Shown in pieces: positions 27,080-35,267 of a stretch of DNA of 64,000 nt; positions within the stretch are counted from its first letter, which is position 1; every line of letters begins with the position of its first letter. The translations under genes were made by a program, and so were the position numbers. Below the pieces are notes generated by a model. That model did no database searches. It was not told the origin of the DNA and worked only from the letters and a program-made list of their open reading frames with translations. Source of the DNA: Rhodococcus maanshanensis NBRC 100610 (GTDB taxonomy: Bacteria > Actinomycetota > Actinomycetes > Mycobacteriales > Mycobacteriaceae); contig NZ_BCXA01000020.1 of NCBI RefSeq assembly GCF_001894865.1, forward strand, positions 1 to 64,000, in the 5' to 3' direction.

Positions 27080-27835
27080 TCAGCCGTTCCGCTCGCGTAC
27101 CCAGCGTGTGAGCAGCGTGCCGTCCTCGTCCCCGAGCAGGTGCGCCCGACGCATCGCCTTCGGCGCGGCGTCGGGGGAGGACGCGATCCGCGGTGCTCGA
27201 CCGGCCACCAGCAGCGGGGCCGTGGTCAGGCACAGCTCGTCGACCGCGTCGGCCGCCAGCAACTGGCCGAACAGCGCGGGGCCGCCCTCGCAGAGCACCC
27301 GCGCGAGGCCGAGCCCGTGGAGGGTGTCGAGGATCGCCGACGGCGGCACTGTGGACTCGCCGAGTTCGAGGACCCGCGCGCCCGCCGCCTCGAGCCCGGC
27401 CTTCCTGTCGTCGGGTGCGGCGGCGGTGGTGAGGACCAGGGGTGCCACGGTGGTGTCGGTGAGCAACCGGGACGTCGGGTCGATGTCGGCGCTCGCGGTG
27501 ACCACCGCGACGGGCGGCGCGTCCGCCTGGCCGCGCTCGCGCCTGCGTGCGCTGCGCTCCGCCGTGACCCGGGCGCCGCCGTAGTTCTCCGCCCGCACGG
27601 TTCCCGCGCCGACCAGGATCACGTCGGCCAGTTCGCGCAGGACACCGAACAGGCGTTTGTCGGCGGGGGTGCCAAGTCCCGCGGAGGTCCCGTCCGCGCT
27701 CACCGCGCCGTCGATGCTGGAGACGAAGTTGACCCGGACCCATGGCGCGGACGTCGCGTCCGGATAGACGTGCAGGTCGCGCAACTCATCGTCGTCGAGC
27801 GGTGTGAGGTGGGTCGCAATATCGAGGCGGTGCAT
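27080..27835 (-). CDS. RibD-C-terminal-like NADPH-dependent reductase
   Basis: A 251-residue protein of the RibD reductase/dihydrofolate-reductase-fold family (Rv2671-like), possibly a pyrimidine or pterin reductase. Motifs are VNFVSSIDGAVSADGTS, ADVILVGAGTVRAENYG and the NADPH-binding CEGGPALFGQLLAADAVDE. It lacks the RibD deaminase domain, so it is not a full riboflavin bifunctional enzyme. The start is taken at ATG 27835 (MHRLDIATH), where a leaderless transcript is plausible; an in-frame ATG at 27871 would add 12 residues. It is divergent from zapE and 22 bp upstream of the hydrolase gene on the same strand. Confidence 0.85.
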   Translation of the reverse strand: MHRLDIATHLTPLDDDELRDLHVYPDATSAPWVRVNFVSSIDGAVSADGTSAGLGTPADKRLFGVLRELADVILVGAGTVRAENYGGARVTAERSARRRERGQADAPPVAVVTASADIDPTSRLLTDTTVAPLVLTTAAAPDDRKAGLEAAGARVLELGESTVPPSAILDTLHGLGLARVLCEGGPALFGQLLAADAVDELCLTTAPLLVAGRAPRIASSPDAAPKAMRRAHLLGDEDGTLLTRWVRERNG

Positions 27836-27840
27836 ATGTG

Positions 27841-27872
27841 AGATAACAGCACGTAGATAACCTCCTTGCATG
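27841..27872. promoter_or_regulatory. Compact bidirectional promoter of ribD-like gene and zapE
   Basis: AGATAAC occurs twice as a 14-bp-spaced direct repeat (27841-27847 and 27855-27861). TAGATA at 27854-27859 can act as a -10 element 10 bp before the zapE ATG, and the opposite strand offers TTATCT elements toward the ribD-like ATG. No ribosome site stands at proper distance on the zapE side, suggesting leaderless transcripts. The palindrome TGCATGCA holds start codons of both strands. Confidence 0.45.
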
Positions 27873-28883
27873 CACGAGCGTCTTGTTGATCGCAGTCCGG
27901 TGGTTCAGGCGGACCAGCTGATCGCGCAAATGGTCCCGCCGGCGATGTTCGACGAGGTCAGTTTCGCCTCGTACATCCCCGACCCGAACGAGCCGAGCCA
28001 GGCCGCTGCCGTGCGCACGGCCGAGGAGTTCGCCGGCAAGGTGACGAAGATCCGCTCCGGCGGACGGCGCGGGTTGTTCGGCAAGAAGGCCCAGGCCAGC
28101 GGTGCGGGCCTGTACCTCGACGGCGGATTCGGCGTCGGCAAGACCCACCTGCTGGCATCGATCTTCCACAGCGTGCCCTCGCCGAAGGCGTTCGGGACGT
28201 TCGTCGAGCTGACCCACGTGGTCGGCGCGCTCGGCTTCAACAACGCGGTCGAGCAGCTCTCCGGCCACAGCGTGCTCTGCATCGACGAGTTCGAGCTCGA
28301 CGATCCGGGCGACACCATGCTCGTCTCGCGCCTGCTCACCGAGCTGTCCGCGCGTGGCGTCTCGATCGTGGCCACCTCGAACACCCTGCCCGGTCAGCTG
28401 GGCGAGGGCCGGTTCGCCGCCCAGGACTTCCTGCGCGAGATCAAGAAGCTCGGGTCGATCTTCGAGACGATCCGGGTCGACGGCCCCGACTACCGTCACC
28501 GCGACCTGCCGCCCGCGCCTGAGCCGATCTCGGACGCCGAGCTCGCCGACCGCGCCGACGGTATCCCCGGCGCCACACTCGACGACTTCGACGCCCTGTG
28601 CGCGCACCTGAGCACCCTGCACCCCTCGCGCTACAACAAGCTGATCGCGGATGTGCCCGCGGTGTTCCTGCGGGGCGTGCACCCGGCCCAGGATCAGTCC
28701 GTGGCGCTGCGACTGGTCGTGCTCGCCGACCGCCTGTACGACGCGAGCATCCCGGTCACCGTGTCCGGCGCCAAGCTGGACGAGATCTTCACCCCGGAGA
28801 TGCTCGCGGGCGGCTACCGGAAGAAGTACCTGCGCGCGACCTCGCGGTTGCTCGCGCTGTCCCGCTTCGAGGTCGCCGCCTAG
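27870..28883 (+). CDS. zapE: ZapE/AFG1-like ATPase
   Basis: An AAA-type P-loop ATPase. In Escherichia coli ZapE binds the Z-ring; the mitochondrial relative AFG1 aids protein turnover. The 337 residues show Walker A GGFGVGKTH (about residues 89-97), Walker B VLCIDEFEL, a sensor segment VSIVATSNTLPG, and AQDFLREIKKL and GGYRKKYLRATSRL near the end. As I recall, it corresponds to Rv2670c and keeps the ribD-zapE-GNAT neighbourhood. Start ATG 27870, probably leaderless. It overlaps the GNAT gene tail to tail by 4 bp. Confidence 0.92.
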   Translation: MHERLVDRSPVVQADQLIAQMVPPAMFDEVSFASYIPDPNEPSQAAAVRTAEEFAGKVTKIRSGGRRGLFGKKAQASGAGLYLDGGFGVGKTHLLASIFHSVPSPKAFGTFVELTHVVGALGFNNAVEQLSGHSVLCIDEFELDDPGDTMLVSRLLTELSARGVSIVATSNTLPGQLGEGRFAAQDFLREIKKLGSIFETIRVDGPDYRHRDLPPAPEPISDAELADRADGIPGATLDDFDALCAHLSTLHPSRYNKLIADVPAVFLRGVHPAQDQSVALRLVVLADRLYDASIPVTVSGAKLDEIFTPEMLAGGYRKKYLRATSRLLALSRFEVAA

Positions 28884-29416
28884 ACCGCTCGCTGCATGAC
28901 GAAATCGTGATGTAGCTGCTCGCCGACCAGGAATGTCTTCGTGCCGACCCGCTCGAAGCCGTGCTTGGCGTAGAAACGCTGAGCCCGGGTGTTCTCCTGG
29001 TTGACCCCGAGCCAGACGCCCGCCGCGCCGAGGGCTCGCGCGTGGTCGAGGGCCGCGGTCATCAGCGCAACCGACACCCCGTCCCCGTGCCGGTCCGGCA
29101 GCACGTACAGCTTGCTGATCTCCAGCGTCGGCAACAGCGAAACCGCCGCGCGCACATCGGGATCGTCGGGGGTGCCGTCGACGAGCATCGCGTAGCCGAT
29201 GATCCCGTCCGCGCCGACGGCCTTGAACACCGTCCGGTCCGGCGCGGCCAGGTACTCGGTGAAGCGGGCCTCCGACAGGACGGTGGTGACGAAGTCCGCG
29301 ACGTCGGCCTCCGTCACGGACGGTGGGCAGGCCAGCGGGAAGGTCTCGGCGGCAACGGCGGCGAGCTCGGCCGCATCGGATGCGGTCGCGCGGATGACGG
29401 CGAACTCAGTCGACAT
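28880..29416 (-). CDS. GNAT-family N-acetyltransferase
   Basis: A 178-residue acetyl-CoA-dependent acyltransferase of unknown substrate. The GNAT core is visible: KAVGADGIIGYAMLVDG (beta 2-4), LEISKLYVLPDRHGDGVSVAL (acetyl-CoA loop) and VWLGVNQENTRAQRFYAKHGF (motif B). ATG 29416 is preferred to an upstream in-frame ATG at 29434, which overlaps the MFS gene. It lies 4 bp downstream of the MFS transporter in the same direction, so both form one operon. In gene order it resembles Rv2669. Confidence 0.88.
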   Translation of the reverse strand: MSTEFAVIRATASDAAELAAVAAETFPLACPPSVTEADVADFVTTVLSEARFTEYLAAPDRTVFKAVGADGIIGYAMLVDGTPDDPDVRAAVSLLPTLEISKLYVLPDRHGDGVSVALMTAALDHARALGAAGVWLGVNQENTRAQRFYAKHGFERVGTKTFLVGEQLHHDFVMQRAV

Positions 29417-29420
29417 CGGT

Positions 29421-30623
29421 CTAGTCGACCACACGGCTCAGGTCGGCGGAATCCGCCCCCGCGACGACACGGTTCGGCCGGAACGCGGGGGCGAGCAGGA
29501 ACAGCGCAACCGCGAACAGCAGCGGCAGGACGAAGCCGATCCGCAGATCGGAGACCGCCGCGACCGCGCCGACGATGGCACCGCCGACCAATGTGCCCGC
29601 GTAGTTGAACAGGTTGAGTCGGGCGATCACGGCGTCCGTCTGGTCCGGCGGGGCGAGCCTGCCCGCGGCACTGAAGCACAGCGGCGCGATGACGGGGGCG
29701 CCGAGTCCGACGATGAGGAAGCCGATGATCGCGACGGTCGGGCTCTGCGCAGCGATCACGACGACCAGCCCGAGCGCGGCGATCGCCGCGCCGACCCGGA
29801 CGACAGCAACCTCGCCGTGGCGCCGCACCCAGAAGTCGCCGGTCAGACGGGAGACGAGGCCGGCGGCCTGATAGGCGGCGACCGCGAGCGCCGCCGTACT
29901 CGCGCTGGCGAGCAACAGCTCCTTGAGGTACAGCGCGGACCAGTTGCCGACGCTGAAGTCGATGGCGAAGAACAGTGCCATCGCGGCGCCGAGGGCCAGG
30001 AAGGGGCGCATCGGGATCGCCAGCGGCGCGGCGGAGGTGGTCGCCTCGGCCTCCGGCCCGGCCTCGAGCAGCCTCGGCCCCATGAGCAAGGTTCCCGCGG
30101 CGACCGCGACCGCGGCACCGAAGATCGACACCGGCAGGCTCACCTCGAGCGCAGAGCACGCCGAGACGTAAAGCGCACCCACGATCGCGCCGACGCTCCA
30201 CGCGCCGTGGAACGAGGAGAGGATCGACCGGCCGTAGCGGTGCTGGATCGCCACTGCCTGCATGTTGGTGGCCGCATCGACCATGCCGAGGCCGATGCCG
30301 TACACGGCGAACCCGGTGAAGAACGCGGCAGGCGAGGGCGCGAAGGCGATCCCGGTGCCTGCGCCCGCGATGACGAAGAGTCCCGCGCGCAGGGTGGTCT
30401 TGCTGGAGGTCCTGGTCGCCACGTATTCGGCGAGCACGCTCCCGAGGGCCGCCACCAGCGAGACCAACACGACGGCGATGACGATGGTGGAGTCGTCGAA
30501 GCCGTACCGGTCCTTGAACTGGGGGAGCTGGGTCAGGAGTGCGGCGAGGAACATGCCCTGCAGGCCGAAGCCAACGGCGGTCGACACGCGAGCGGCCCGC
30601 AGCGCGGGGGTGGGGAGCGTCAT
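29421..30623 (-). CDS. MFS transporter
   Basis: A major facilitator superfamily permease of 400 residues with about twelve helices; substrate unknown. Recognisable parts are GFGLQGMFLAALLTQLPQFKD in helix 1, AEYVATRTSSKTTLRAG (loop 2-3), GAWSVGAIVGALYVS, and a FSVGNWSALYLKELL segment as in fucose/FsrA-like sugar or drug MFS members. The ATG at 30623 was chosen since upstream codons overlap the divergent GH1 promoter. It is co-transcribed with the GNAT gene. It diverges from the GH1 glucosidase (97-bp gap), so a glycoside substrate is possible but unproven. Confidence 0.85.
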   Translation of the reverse strand: MTLPTPALRAARVSTAVGFGLQGMFLAALLTQLPQFKDRYGFDDSTIVIAVVLVSLVAALGSVLAEYVATRTSSKTTLRAGLFVIAGAGTGIAFAPSPAAFFTGFAVYGIGLGMVDAATNMQAVAIQHRYGRSILSSFHGAWSVGAIVGALYVSACSALEVSLPVSIFGAAVAVAAGTLLMGPRLLEAGPEAEATTSAAPLAIPMRPFLALGAAMALFFAIDFSVGNWSALYLKELLLASASTAALAVAAYQAAGLVSRLTGDFWVRRHGEVAVVRVGAAIAALGLVVVIAAQSPTVAIIGFLIVGLGAPVIAPLCFSAAGRLAPPDQTDAVIARLNLFNYAGTLVGGAIVGAVAAVSDLRIGFVLPLLFAVALFLLAPAFRPNRVVAGADSADLSRVVD

Positions 30624-30720
30624 GAGGCCAGTGTGCTTTCGCCGGGCCCGTTCGGGCGGTGTGTTGATGAATTCAAGCATCGCACTGGACGCGCGTCCAA
30701 CATTTCGGCAAACTCGGCTC

Positions 30721-32109
30721 ATGACTGCGACTGAAACCAATCCTATGTTCCCTCAGGGCTTTTTGTGGGGCGTGGCCACGGCCGCGTACCAGATCGAGGG
30801 AGCGGTGGATGAGGGTGGCCGAGGCCGCTCCATCTGGGACGAGTACTGCGAGCGGCCCGGGGTGATCGTCGGGGGCGAGACGGGCGTGGTCGCCATCGAC
30901 CACTACCACCGCTACCGCGAGGACGTCGGGCTGATGCGCGAGCTGGGCGTCGACGCCTACCGGCTGTCCGTGTCCTGGTCCCGGGTGCAGCCCACCGGTA
31001 GCGGTCCGGTCAACGAGGAGGGTCTGGACTTCTACGACCGCCTCGTCGACGAGCTCGTCGCGGCCGGGATCGATCCGGCCGTCACCCTGTTCCACTGGGA
31101 CCTGCCGGTCGAGCTGCAGGAGGCGGGCGGTTGGCTCAACCGCGAGACATCCTATCGGCTCGCCGAGTACGCCGACATCGTCGGTCGCAGGCTGGGTGAT
31201 CGCGTGCGCATGTGGATGCCGCTGAACGAGCCGGTCGTGCACACCCTCTACGGGCACGCGCTCGGTGTGCATGCCCCCGGCCAGGAACTGGGCTTCGGTG
31301 CGCTGCAGGCCGCTCACCACCAGCTGCTCGGCCACGGGCTGTCGGTGCAGGCGCTGCGCGCGGCCGGGTGCGACAACATCGGCATCGCCTCCAACCACGC
31401 GCCCGTGCACGCGGCCAGCGAATCGGAGGCCGACGTCGCCGCTGCCGAGATCTACGACCACATCGTGAACTGGACGTTCGCCGACCCGATCCTGCGGGGC
31501 AGCTACCCGGCGGAGGAGTTGGCCGCAGTGCTGCAGGGGCCGGTCGCCGAGGACCTCGAGGTGATCTCGCAGCCGATCGACTGGTTCGGCATCAACTACT
31601 ACGAGCCGACACTGATCGCCGCGCCCACCTCCGACGAGGGCAGCAGCGGGGTCCTCGAGGTGGACCTGCCGCCGGGGATGCCGTTCCAGCCGGTGGCGCT
31701 GGAGGGCTACGAGCGGACGGACTTCGGCTGGCCGATCGTCCCCGCGGGCCTGCGCGAGATCCTCGGGATCTTCGCGGACCGGTACGGCGACGCGCTGCCG
31801 CCGATCTACATCACCGAGAGCGGGGCGTCGTTCCACGACGACGACCCCGACGAGAACGGCCGGGTCGACGACCGTCGGCGGATCGACTACCACCGCGAAC
31901 ACCTGCACGCGGTGCGGGAGGCGATCGAGGACGGCGTCGACGTCCGGGGCTACTTCGCCTGGTCGATCTTCGACAACTTCGAGTGGGCGGCCGGGTACAA
32001 GGAGCGGTTCGGCCTCGTCCACGTCGACTACGAGACGCTGGTCCGCACGCCGAAGGACTCCTACTTCTGGTACCGCGACCTGATCGCCGGACACGCGAGC
32101 GCGAACTGA
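30721..32109 (+). CDS. bglB: GH1 beta-glucosidase
   Basis: A glycoside hydrolase family 1 retaining beta-glycosidase hydrolysing terminal beta-glucosides in the cytoplasm. The 462 residues start FPQGFLWGVATAAYQIEGA, a family signature. The acid/base Glu is in MPLNEPVVHTLYG and the nucleophile Glu in IYITESGASF; YFAWSIFDNFEWAAGYKERFG is the aglycone/substrate region. There is no signal peptide. The ATG at 30721 is used. Its stop overlaps the ATG of the next gene by one base, so translation is coupled to an esterase. The symbol is given by family only. Confidence 0.92.
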   Translation: MTATETNPMFPQGFLWGVATAAYQIEGAVDEGGRGRSIWDEYCERPGVIVGGETGVVAIDHYHRYREDVGLMRELGVDAYRLSVSWSRVQPTGSGPVNEEGLDFYDRLVDELVAAGIDPAVTLFHWDLPVELQEAGGWLNRETSYRLAEYADIVGRRLGDRVRMWMPLNEPVVHTLYGHALGVHAPGQELGFGALQAAHHQLLGHGLSVQALRAAGCDNIGIASNHAPVHAASESEADVAAAEIYDHIVNWTFADPILRGSYPAEELAAVLQGPVAEDLEVISQPIDWFGINYYEPTLIAAPTSDEGSSGVLEVDLPPGMPFQPVALEGYERTDFGWPIVPAGLREILGIFADRYGDALPPIYITESGASFHDDDPDENGRVDDRRRIDYHREHLHAVREAIEDGVDVRGYFAWSIFDNFEWAAGYKERFGLVHVDYETLVRTPKDSYFWYRDLIAGHASAN

Positions 32110-33032
32110 TGACCAGCCTGGCGAACCGATTGATGCCCGCGGCGCTCGCGCTGCGGGGCAGCAGGCGGGTGGGCGCCGAGGCCACCCGCCGGGAGATCGC
32201 GGGCCGGGCGTTGCGACCCCGTTCGTTCAGCCCGCCGCGTGGGCTCGATCGGCGGGTCGACATCCGCTTGGAGCGCACCGCGGCGGGCTGGCCGGTGTAC
32301 TCGCTGGCCGCGCACGGCGCATCGCGGCGGGATCTGGAGAGCGCGCTTTACCTGCACGGTGGCTCGTACTTCCGCGAGATCAACCGTCAGCACTGGCAGC
32401 TGGTCGCGGGCCTGGCCCGGTCGTTGCCGGTGGAGGTGGTGGTCCCGATCTACCCGCTGGCGCCGGTGGCGACGGCGGACGTCGTGGTGCCCGCCGCCGC
32501 CGACCTCGCCGAATGCCTGATGGGGGAGCGGGGCGCCGAGCGGTTCACCCTGCTCGGCGACTCCGCGGGAGGGGGCATGGCGCTGGCCGTCGCGGTGGCA
32601 TTGCGGGAACGCACCCTCACGCCGCCGCGGCGGACGGTGCTGATCTCGCCGTGGCTCGACATCACCGCCGACGACCCGGCCGTCGCGGAGCTCGCGGCGC
32701 ACGACCCGTGGCTGAGTCCGGACGGGCTGCGGGTGGCAGGCGAGGCCTACCGCGGCGCCCTCGCGCCTGAGGACGTCCGCGTCAGCCCGATCAACGCCGA
32801 CCTCGACGGCCTGGGACACATCACGGTGTTCACCGGCACCCGCGACATCCTCAACGCGGATGCGCGGCGGCTGCGTGAGCGAATCGCGTTCAGCAACACC
32901 GAGTTCGAGTACCACGAGGAGCCGGGCCTGCTACACGACTACCCGCTGCTGCCGACGCCGGAGGGCAGGGTGGCGCGCAGGACGCTGCGCGGCGTCCTCG
33001 ACCCGAGGGGAGCGATCAGTTCGGCGCTGTGA
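32109..33032 (+). CDS. HSL-family alpha/beta-hydrolase (esterase)
   Basis: A 307-residue carboxylesterase/lipase of the hormone-sensitive-lipase group. HGGSYFREIN provides the oxyanion hole, FTLLGDSAGGGMALA the nucleophile elbow, VFTGTRDILNADA the acid, and EPGLLHDYPLLPTPEG the His. The N-terminus is basic and lacks a clear signal peptide. Its ATG overlaps the glucosidase stop (TGATG), giving a coupled GH1-esterase pair that could remove acyl groups and sugar from the same acylated glycoside. The gene ends overlapping the DUF2784 gene by 17 bp. Confidence 0.88.
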   Translation: MTSLANRLMPAALALRGSRRVGAEATRREIAGRALRPRSFSPPRGLDRRVDIRLERTAAGWPVYSLAAHGASRRDLESALYLHGGSYFREINRQHWQLVAGLARSLPVEVVVPIYPLAPVATADVVVPAAADLAECLMGERGAERFTLLGDSAGGGMALAVAVALRERTLTPPRRTVLISPWLDITADDPAVAELAAHDPWLSPDGLRVAGEAYRGALAPEDVRVSPINADLDGLGHITVFTGTRDILNADARRLRERIAFSNTEFEYHEEPGLLHDYPLLPTPEGRVARRTLRGVLDPRGAISSAL

Positions 33033-33396
33033 CCCGGGCCGGTGCCGGGCGCCTGCGACGGACGAGGAAGCCGGCCCAGGACACGAGGACCACGAGCCCG
33101 GCGAGCATCTGCAGCAGCGTGGTGTACCGCTCCGGATAGACGACACCGGTCAAATAGGTGTCGATGAAGCCGGTGCGCAGTCCCTGCTCGCCCGCCTCGT
33201 GCCTGGCCCAGTTCTCCAGATGGGTCAGCGGGCAGTCGAACCCGAACACGATGGTCGAGAAACCCCAGCCGGCGAGCACGAGATGCGGCCAGATCGCCCA
33301 CGGCCACCGCCAGGCCAGGAACCCGCCGGCGACGACGTACACCAGGAACGCGAAGTGCACGGTCATCGTCGCCTCGGCGAGCACCCGAAAGACCAT
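33016..33396 (-). CDS. DUF2784 membrane protein
   Basis: A 126-residue protein with about four transmembrane helices (VHFAFLVYVVAGGFLAWRW; IWPHLVLAGWGFSTIVFGF; TLLQMLAGLVVLVSWAGF). The central CPLTHLENWARHEAGE motif with PERYTTLLQ is the mark of DUF2784 proteins. Function unknown. The start is ATG 33396. It lies 47 bp downstream of the acid phosphatase gene, same strand, possibly co-transcribed, and overlaps the esterase tail by 17 bp. Confidence 0.88.
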   Translation of the reverse strand: MVFRVLAEATMTVHFAFLVYVVAGGFLAWRWPWAIWPHLVLAGWGFSTIVFGFDCPLTHLENWARHEAGEQGLRTGFIDTYLTGVVYPERYTTLLQMLAGLVVLVSWAGFLVRRRRPAPARVTAPN

Positions 33397-33443
33397 GTGG
33401 ACATTGTCCCTCCGGGTCGAACCGGAGGGGTACACATCGGTTG

Positions 33444-34523
33444 TTACAGGCGGCGGTTGAACACTTCCTTCGCCTTCGAGGTGGTGATGTCGACCGTGTA
33501 CACGCGGAGCGTGGCGGCCGTCGGCGAGAGGTCCATCACCATGAATCCGACGTCGGCGAAGTTCTGGAAGAGGTTCTTGTTCACCCCGCCGGAGCCGGCC
33601 TTGCCGCTGCTGGTCTTGCCTGCGGCACCGGAGACGATCTGACGGGTGCCCTTGGACTCGATGGTCGGCTCGAGGACCTGCAGCGAGTGATCGTGTCCCG
33701 CAAGGAGGAACTGGCAACGTCCGAGGACATGCTCCTCGTAGAACTTCTTCGCGTCGGCGCCGTTCATGGGCGGGACCGGCATCCCGTCGTACACGCCCGC
33801 GTTGCCGTGGGATCCGTTGCTCAGGTAGGGGTGGTGGGCGCACGCGATCTTCCACTTCGCCGGTGACGCGGCGATCGCCGCGTCCAGCCACGCGCGCTGC
33901 TCGTTCATGAACTGCCCGTCCGCGGCCCAGTAGGGCGCCAGGATCGGGGGCAGCATGGCGGCGACCGGGTTCATGTCGAGGACGAAGAACTCGACGACCG
34001 GGTTCTTCTCGGGCACCCGGACCGAGTAGTAGCGGCTGGGCATCCACCACCGCCGGGAGAGCCGGTGGTAGTCGACCTCCTCGTCGCCGCGCAACAGCCA
34101 GCCGCCGTCGCCGGGGAAGATCGCGCTGTTGTCGTGGTTGCCGAGGGCCATCACCCAGGGGAAGTCGAGGCCGTGGTTGGGGTCCTCGAACTTCGCGGCG
34201 AACTGGGTGTCGTTCTCGTTGGTCGGCCCCATTTCGTAGATGTTGTCGCCGAGACCGAGCGCCATCGACATGGGCTCGCGGCTGTGCAGGTCGCGAATCG
34301 CGTCGGCCACCGCCCACTGGGCCTTGGTGCCGGTGCCCGCGTCCCCGGTGATCAGCACCCGGAGGTTGGTGCCGGTGGGGAAGGGGAACTTGCCGGTGCC
34401 CGCGGAGGGCTTGGCGTCGGCCGCGGCCGCGGTCCCGGGCACCATGGTGGCCAGCGGCAGGACCGCGCCAGCCGCTGCGGCGCCTGCCAGGAATCGGCGG
34501 CGGTCGATCTGGTTGAACTCCAT
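33444..34523 (-). CDS. Tat-exported purple-acid-phosphatase-like metallophosphoesterase
   Basis: A 359-residue exported phosphoesterase. The Tat signal is near the start (IDRRRFLAGAAAAGA, cleavage around GTAAAADA). The five metal-binding blocks of tartrate-resistant acid phosphatases are present: ITGDAGTG, GLGDNIYEMG, MALGNHDNS, CAHHPYLSNG and LLAGHDHSLQ. It should bind a two-metal centre (Fe/Fe, Fe/Zn or Fe/Mn) and release phosphate from organic esters outside the cell. The ATG at 34523 follows GAGGA; the in-frame ATG at 34565 would displace the Tat motif. No pho box was recognised. Confidence 0.9.
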   Translation of the reverse strand: MEFNQIDRRRFLAGAAAAGAVLPLATMVPGTAAAADAKPSAGTGKFPFPTGTNLRVLITGDAGTGTKAQWAVADAIRDLHSREPMSMALGLGDNIYEMGPTNENDTQFAAKFEDPNHGLDFPWVMALGNHDNSAIFPGDGGWLLRGDEEVDYHRLSRRWWMPSRYYSVRVPEKNPVVEFFVLDMNPVAAMLPPILAPYWAADGQFMNEQRAWLDAAIAASPAKWKIACAHHPYLSNGSHGNAGVYDGMPVPPMNGADAKKFYEEHVLGRCQFLLAGHDHSLQVLEPTIESKGTRQIVSGAAGKTSSGKAGSGGVNKNLFQNFADVGFMVMDLSPTAATLRVYTVDITTSKAKEVFNRRL

Positions 34524-34664
34524 CACAGTCCTCGGGTCGCATCGGTTCGGTATCCGGACGAGCAAACCTTAATGTGAACGACCGTTCAACTCGATACGCC
34601 AGGCCGACGTCGGTGTTCACTCGTCGTTCAGTCGGCGTACACCTGAAGTCGCCCGGATACGACG

Positions 34665-34691
34665 AAAGCCCCGGCCACTGGCCGGGGCTTT
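34665..34691 (-). terminator. Terminator of the left tRNA unit
   Basis: AAAGCCCCGGC (34665-34675) pairs perfectly with 34681-34691 around a 5-base loop, 6 bp after the CCA end of the first tRNA-Val read leftward. It marks the end of the tRNA transcript. Confidence 0.8.
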
Positions 34692-34697
34692 CGATGA

Positions 34698-34772
34698 TGG
34701 TGCGCGATACTGGGATTGAACCAGTGACCTCTTCCGTGTCAGGGAAGCGCTCTCCCGCTGAGCTAATCGCGC
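34698..34772 (-). tRNA. tRNA-Val(GAC), copy with encoded CCA
   Basis: Cloverleaf on the minus strand: acceptor GCGCGAT/ATCGCGC, D-arm GCTC...GAGC, anticodon stem CTTCC/GGAAG with loop CTGACAC (anticodon GAC), T-loop GGTTCAATCCC. Discriminator A is at 34701 and CCA is encoded at 34698-34700. The mature sequence is identical to the copy at 34952-35023, which lacks encoded CCA. Confidence 0.95.
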
Positions 34773-34801
34773 GGAACGCCGGAACCAGTCCGGACCAAAC
34801 G

Positions 34802-34873
34802 AGCGGATGACGGGATTCGAACCCGCGACCCTCACCTTGGCAAGGTGATGCGCTACCACTGCGCTACATCCGC
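34802..34873 (-). tRNA. tRNA-Gly(GCC), copy 1
   Basis: Acceptor GCGGATG/CATCCGC, anticodon stem TCACC/GGTGA with loop TTGCCAA (anticodon GCC), T-arm GGGTTCGAATCCC. No CCA is encoded. The sequence matches the second copy at 35120-35191, with flanking bases also similar. Confidence 0.95.
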
Positions 34874-34922
34874 ATTGTGCACTACCGGACCCATTGTGTA
34901 GGTCCGAAAGTGCGAATAGAAA

Positions 34923-34942
34923 AGGCACCCGACCGGGTGCCT
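34923..34942 (-). terminator. Terminator between the two tRNA groups
   Basis: AGGCACCC/GGGTGCCT with a GACC loop; read leftward it is followed by TTTTC, a classic intrinsic terminator placed after the second tRNA-Val. It splits the array into Gly-Cys-Val and Gly-Val groups. Confidence 0.8.
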
Positions 34943-34951
34943 ATTCCTTCG

Positions 34952-35023
34952 TGCGCGATACTGGGATTGAACCAGTGACCTCTTCCGTGTCAGGGAAGCG
35001 CTCTCCCGCTGAGCTAATCGCGC
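34952..35023 (-). tRNA. tRNA-Val(GAC), second copy
   Basis: Mature sequence identical to 34701-34772; loop CTGACAC gives anticodon GAC. No CCA encoded. It lies one base from tRNA-Cys, as in a co-transcribed Gly-Cys-Val group like glyU-cysU-valV of mycobacteria. Confidence 0.95.
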
Positions 35024-35024
35024 G

Positions 35025-35095
35025 AGGTGGAGACGGGAATCGAACCCGTGTGCACGGCTTTGCAGGCCGTTGCCTCACCACTCGGCCACTCCACC
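35025..35095 (-). tRNA. tRNA-Cys(GCA)
   Basis: Acceptor GGTGGAG/CTCCACC, anticodon stem ACGGC/GCCGT with loop CTGCAAA (anticodon GCA), T-arm GGGTTCGATTCCC. 71 nt, no encoded CCA. Single copy in the window. Confidence 0.95.
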
Positions 35096-35119
35096 GTCAA
35101 GGTCGAGTCCAACCTCGAG

Positions 35120-35191
35120 AGCGGATGACGGGATTCGAACCCGCGACCCTCACCTTGGCAAGGTGATGCGCTACCACTGCGCTACATCCGC
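35120..35191 (-). tRNA. tRNA-Gly(GCC), copy 2
   Basis: Same sequence as 34802-34873, with anticodon loop TTGCCAA (GCC). It is the first tRNA after the leftward promoter at 35239-35267. Confidence 0.95.
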
Positions 35192-35238
35192 ATTGCACTT
35201 CCGGGGGCGGCGTTGCTGCCTCCGTGGTGCGAGATGAA

Positions 35239-35267
35239 ACATTAGCCCACGGGGTGTGTAGTCACAA
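35239..35267 (-). promoter_or_regulatory. Housekeeping promoter of the leftward tRNA array
   Basis: On the minus strand TTGTGA (35262-35267), 17 bases, TAATGT (35239-35244); a good SigA-type -35/-10 with optimal spacing, 47 bp before tRNA-Gly. Confidence 0.7.
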
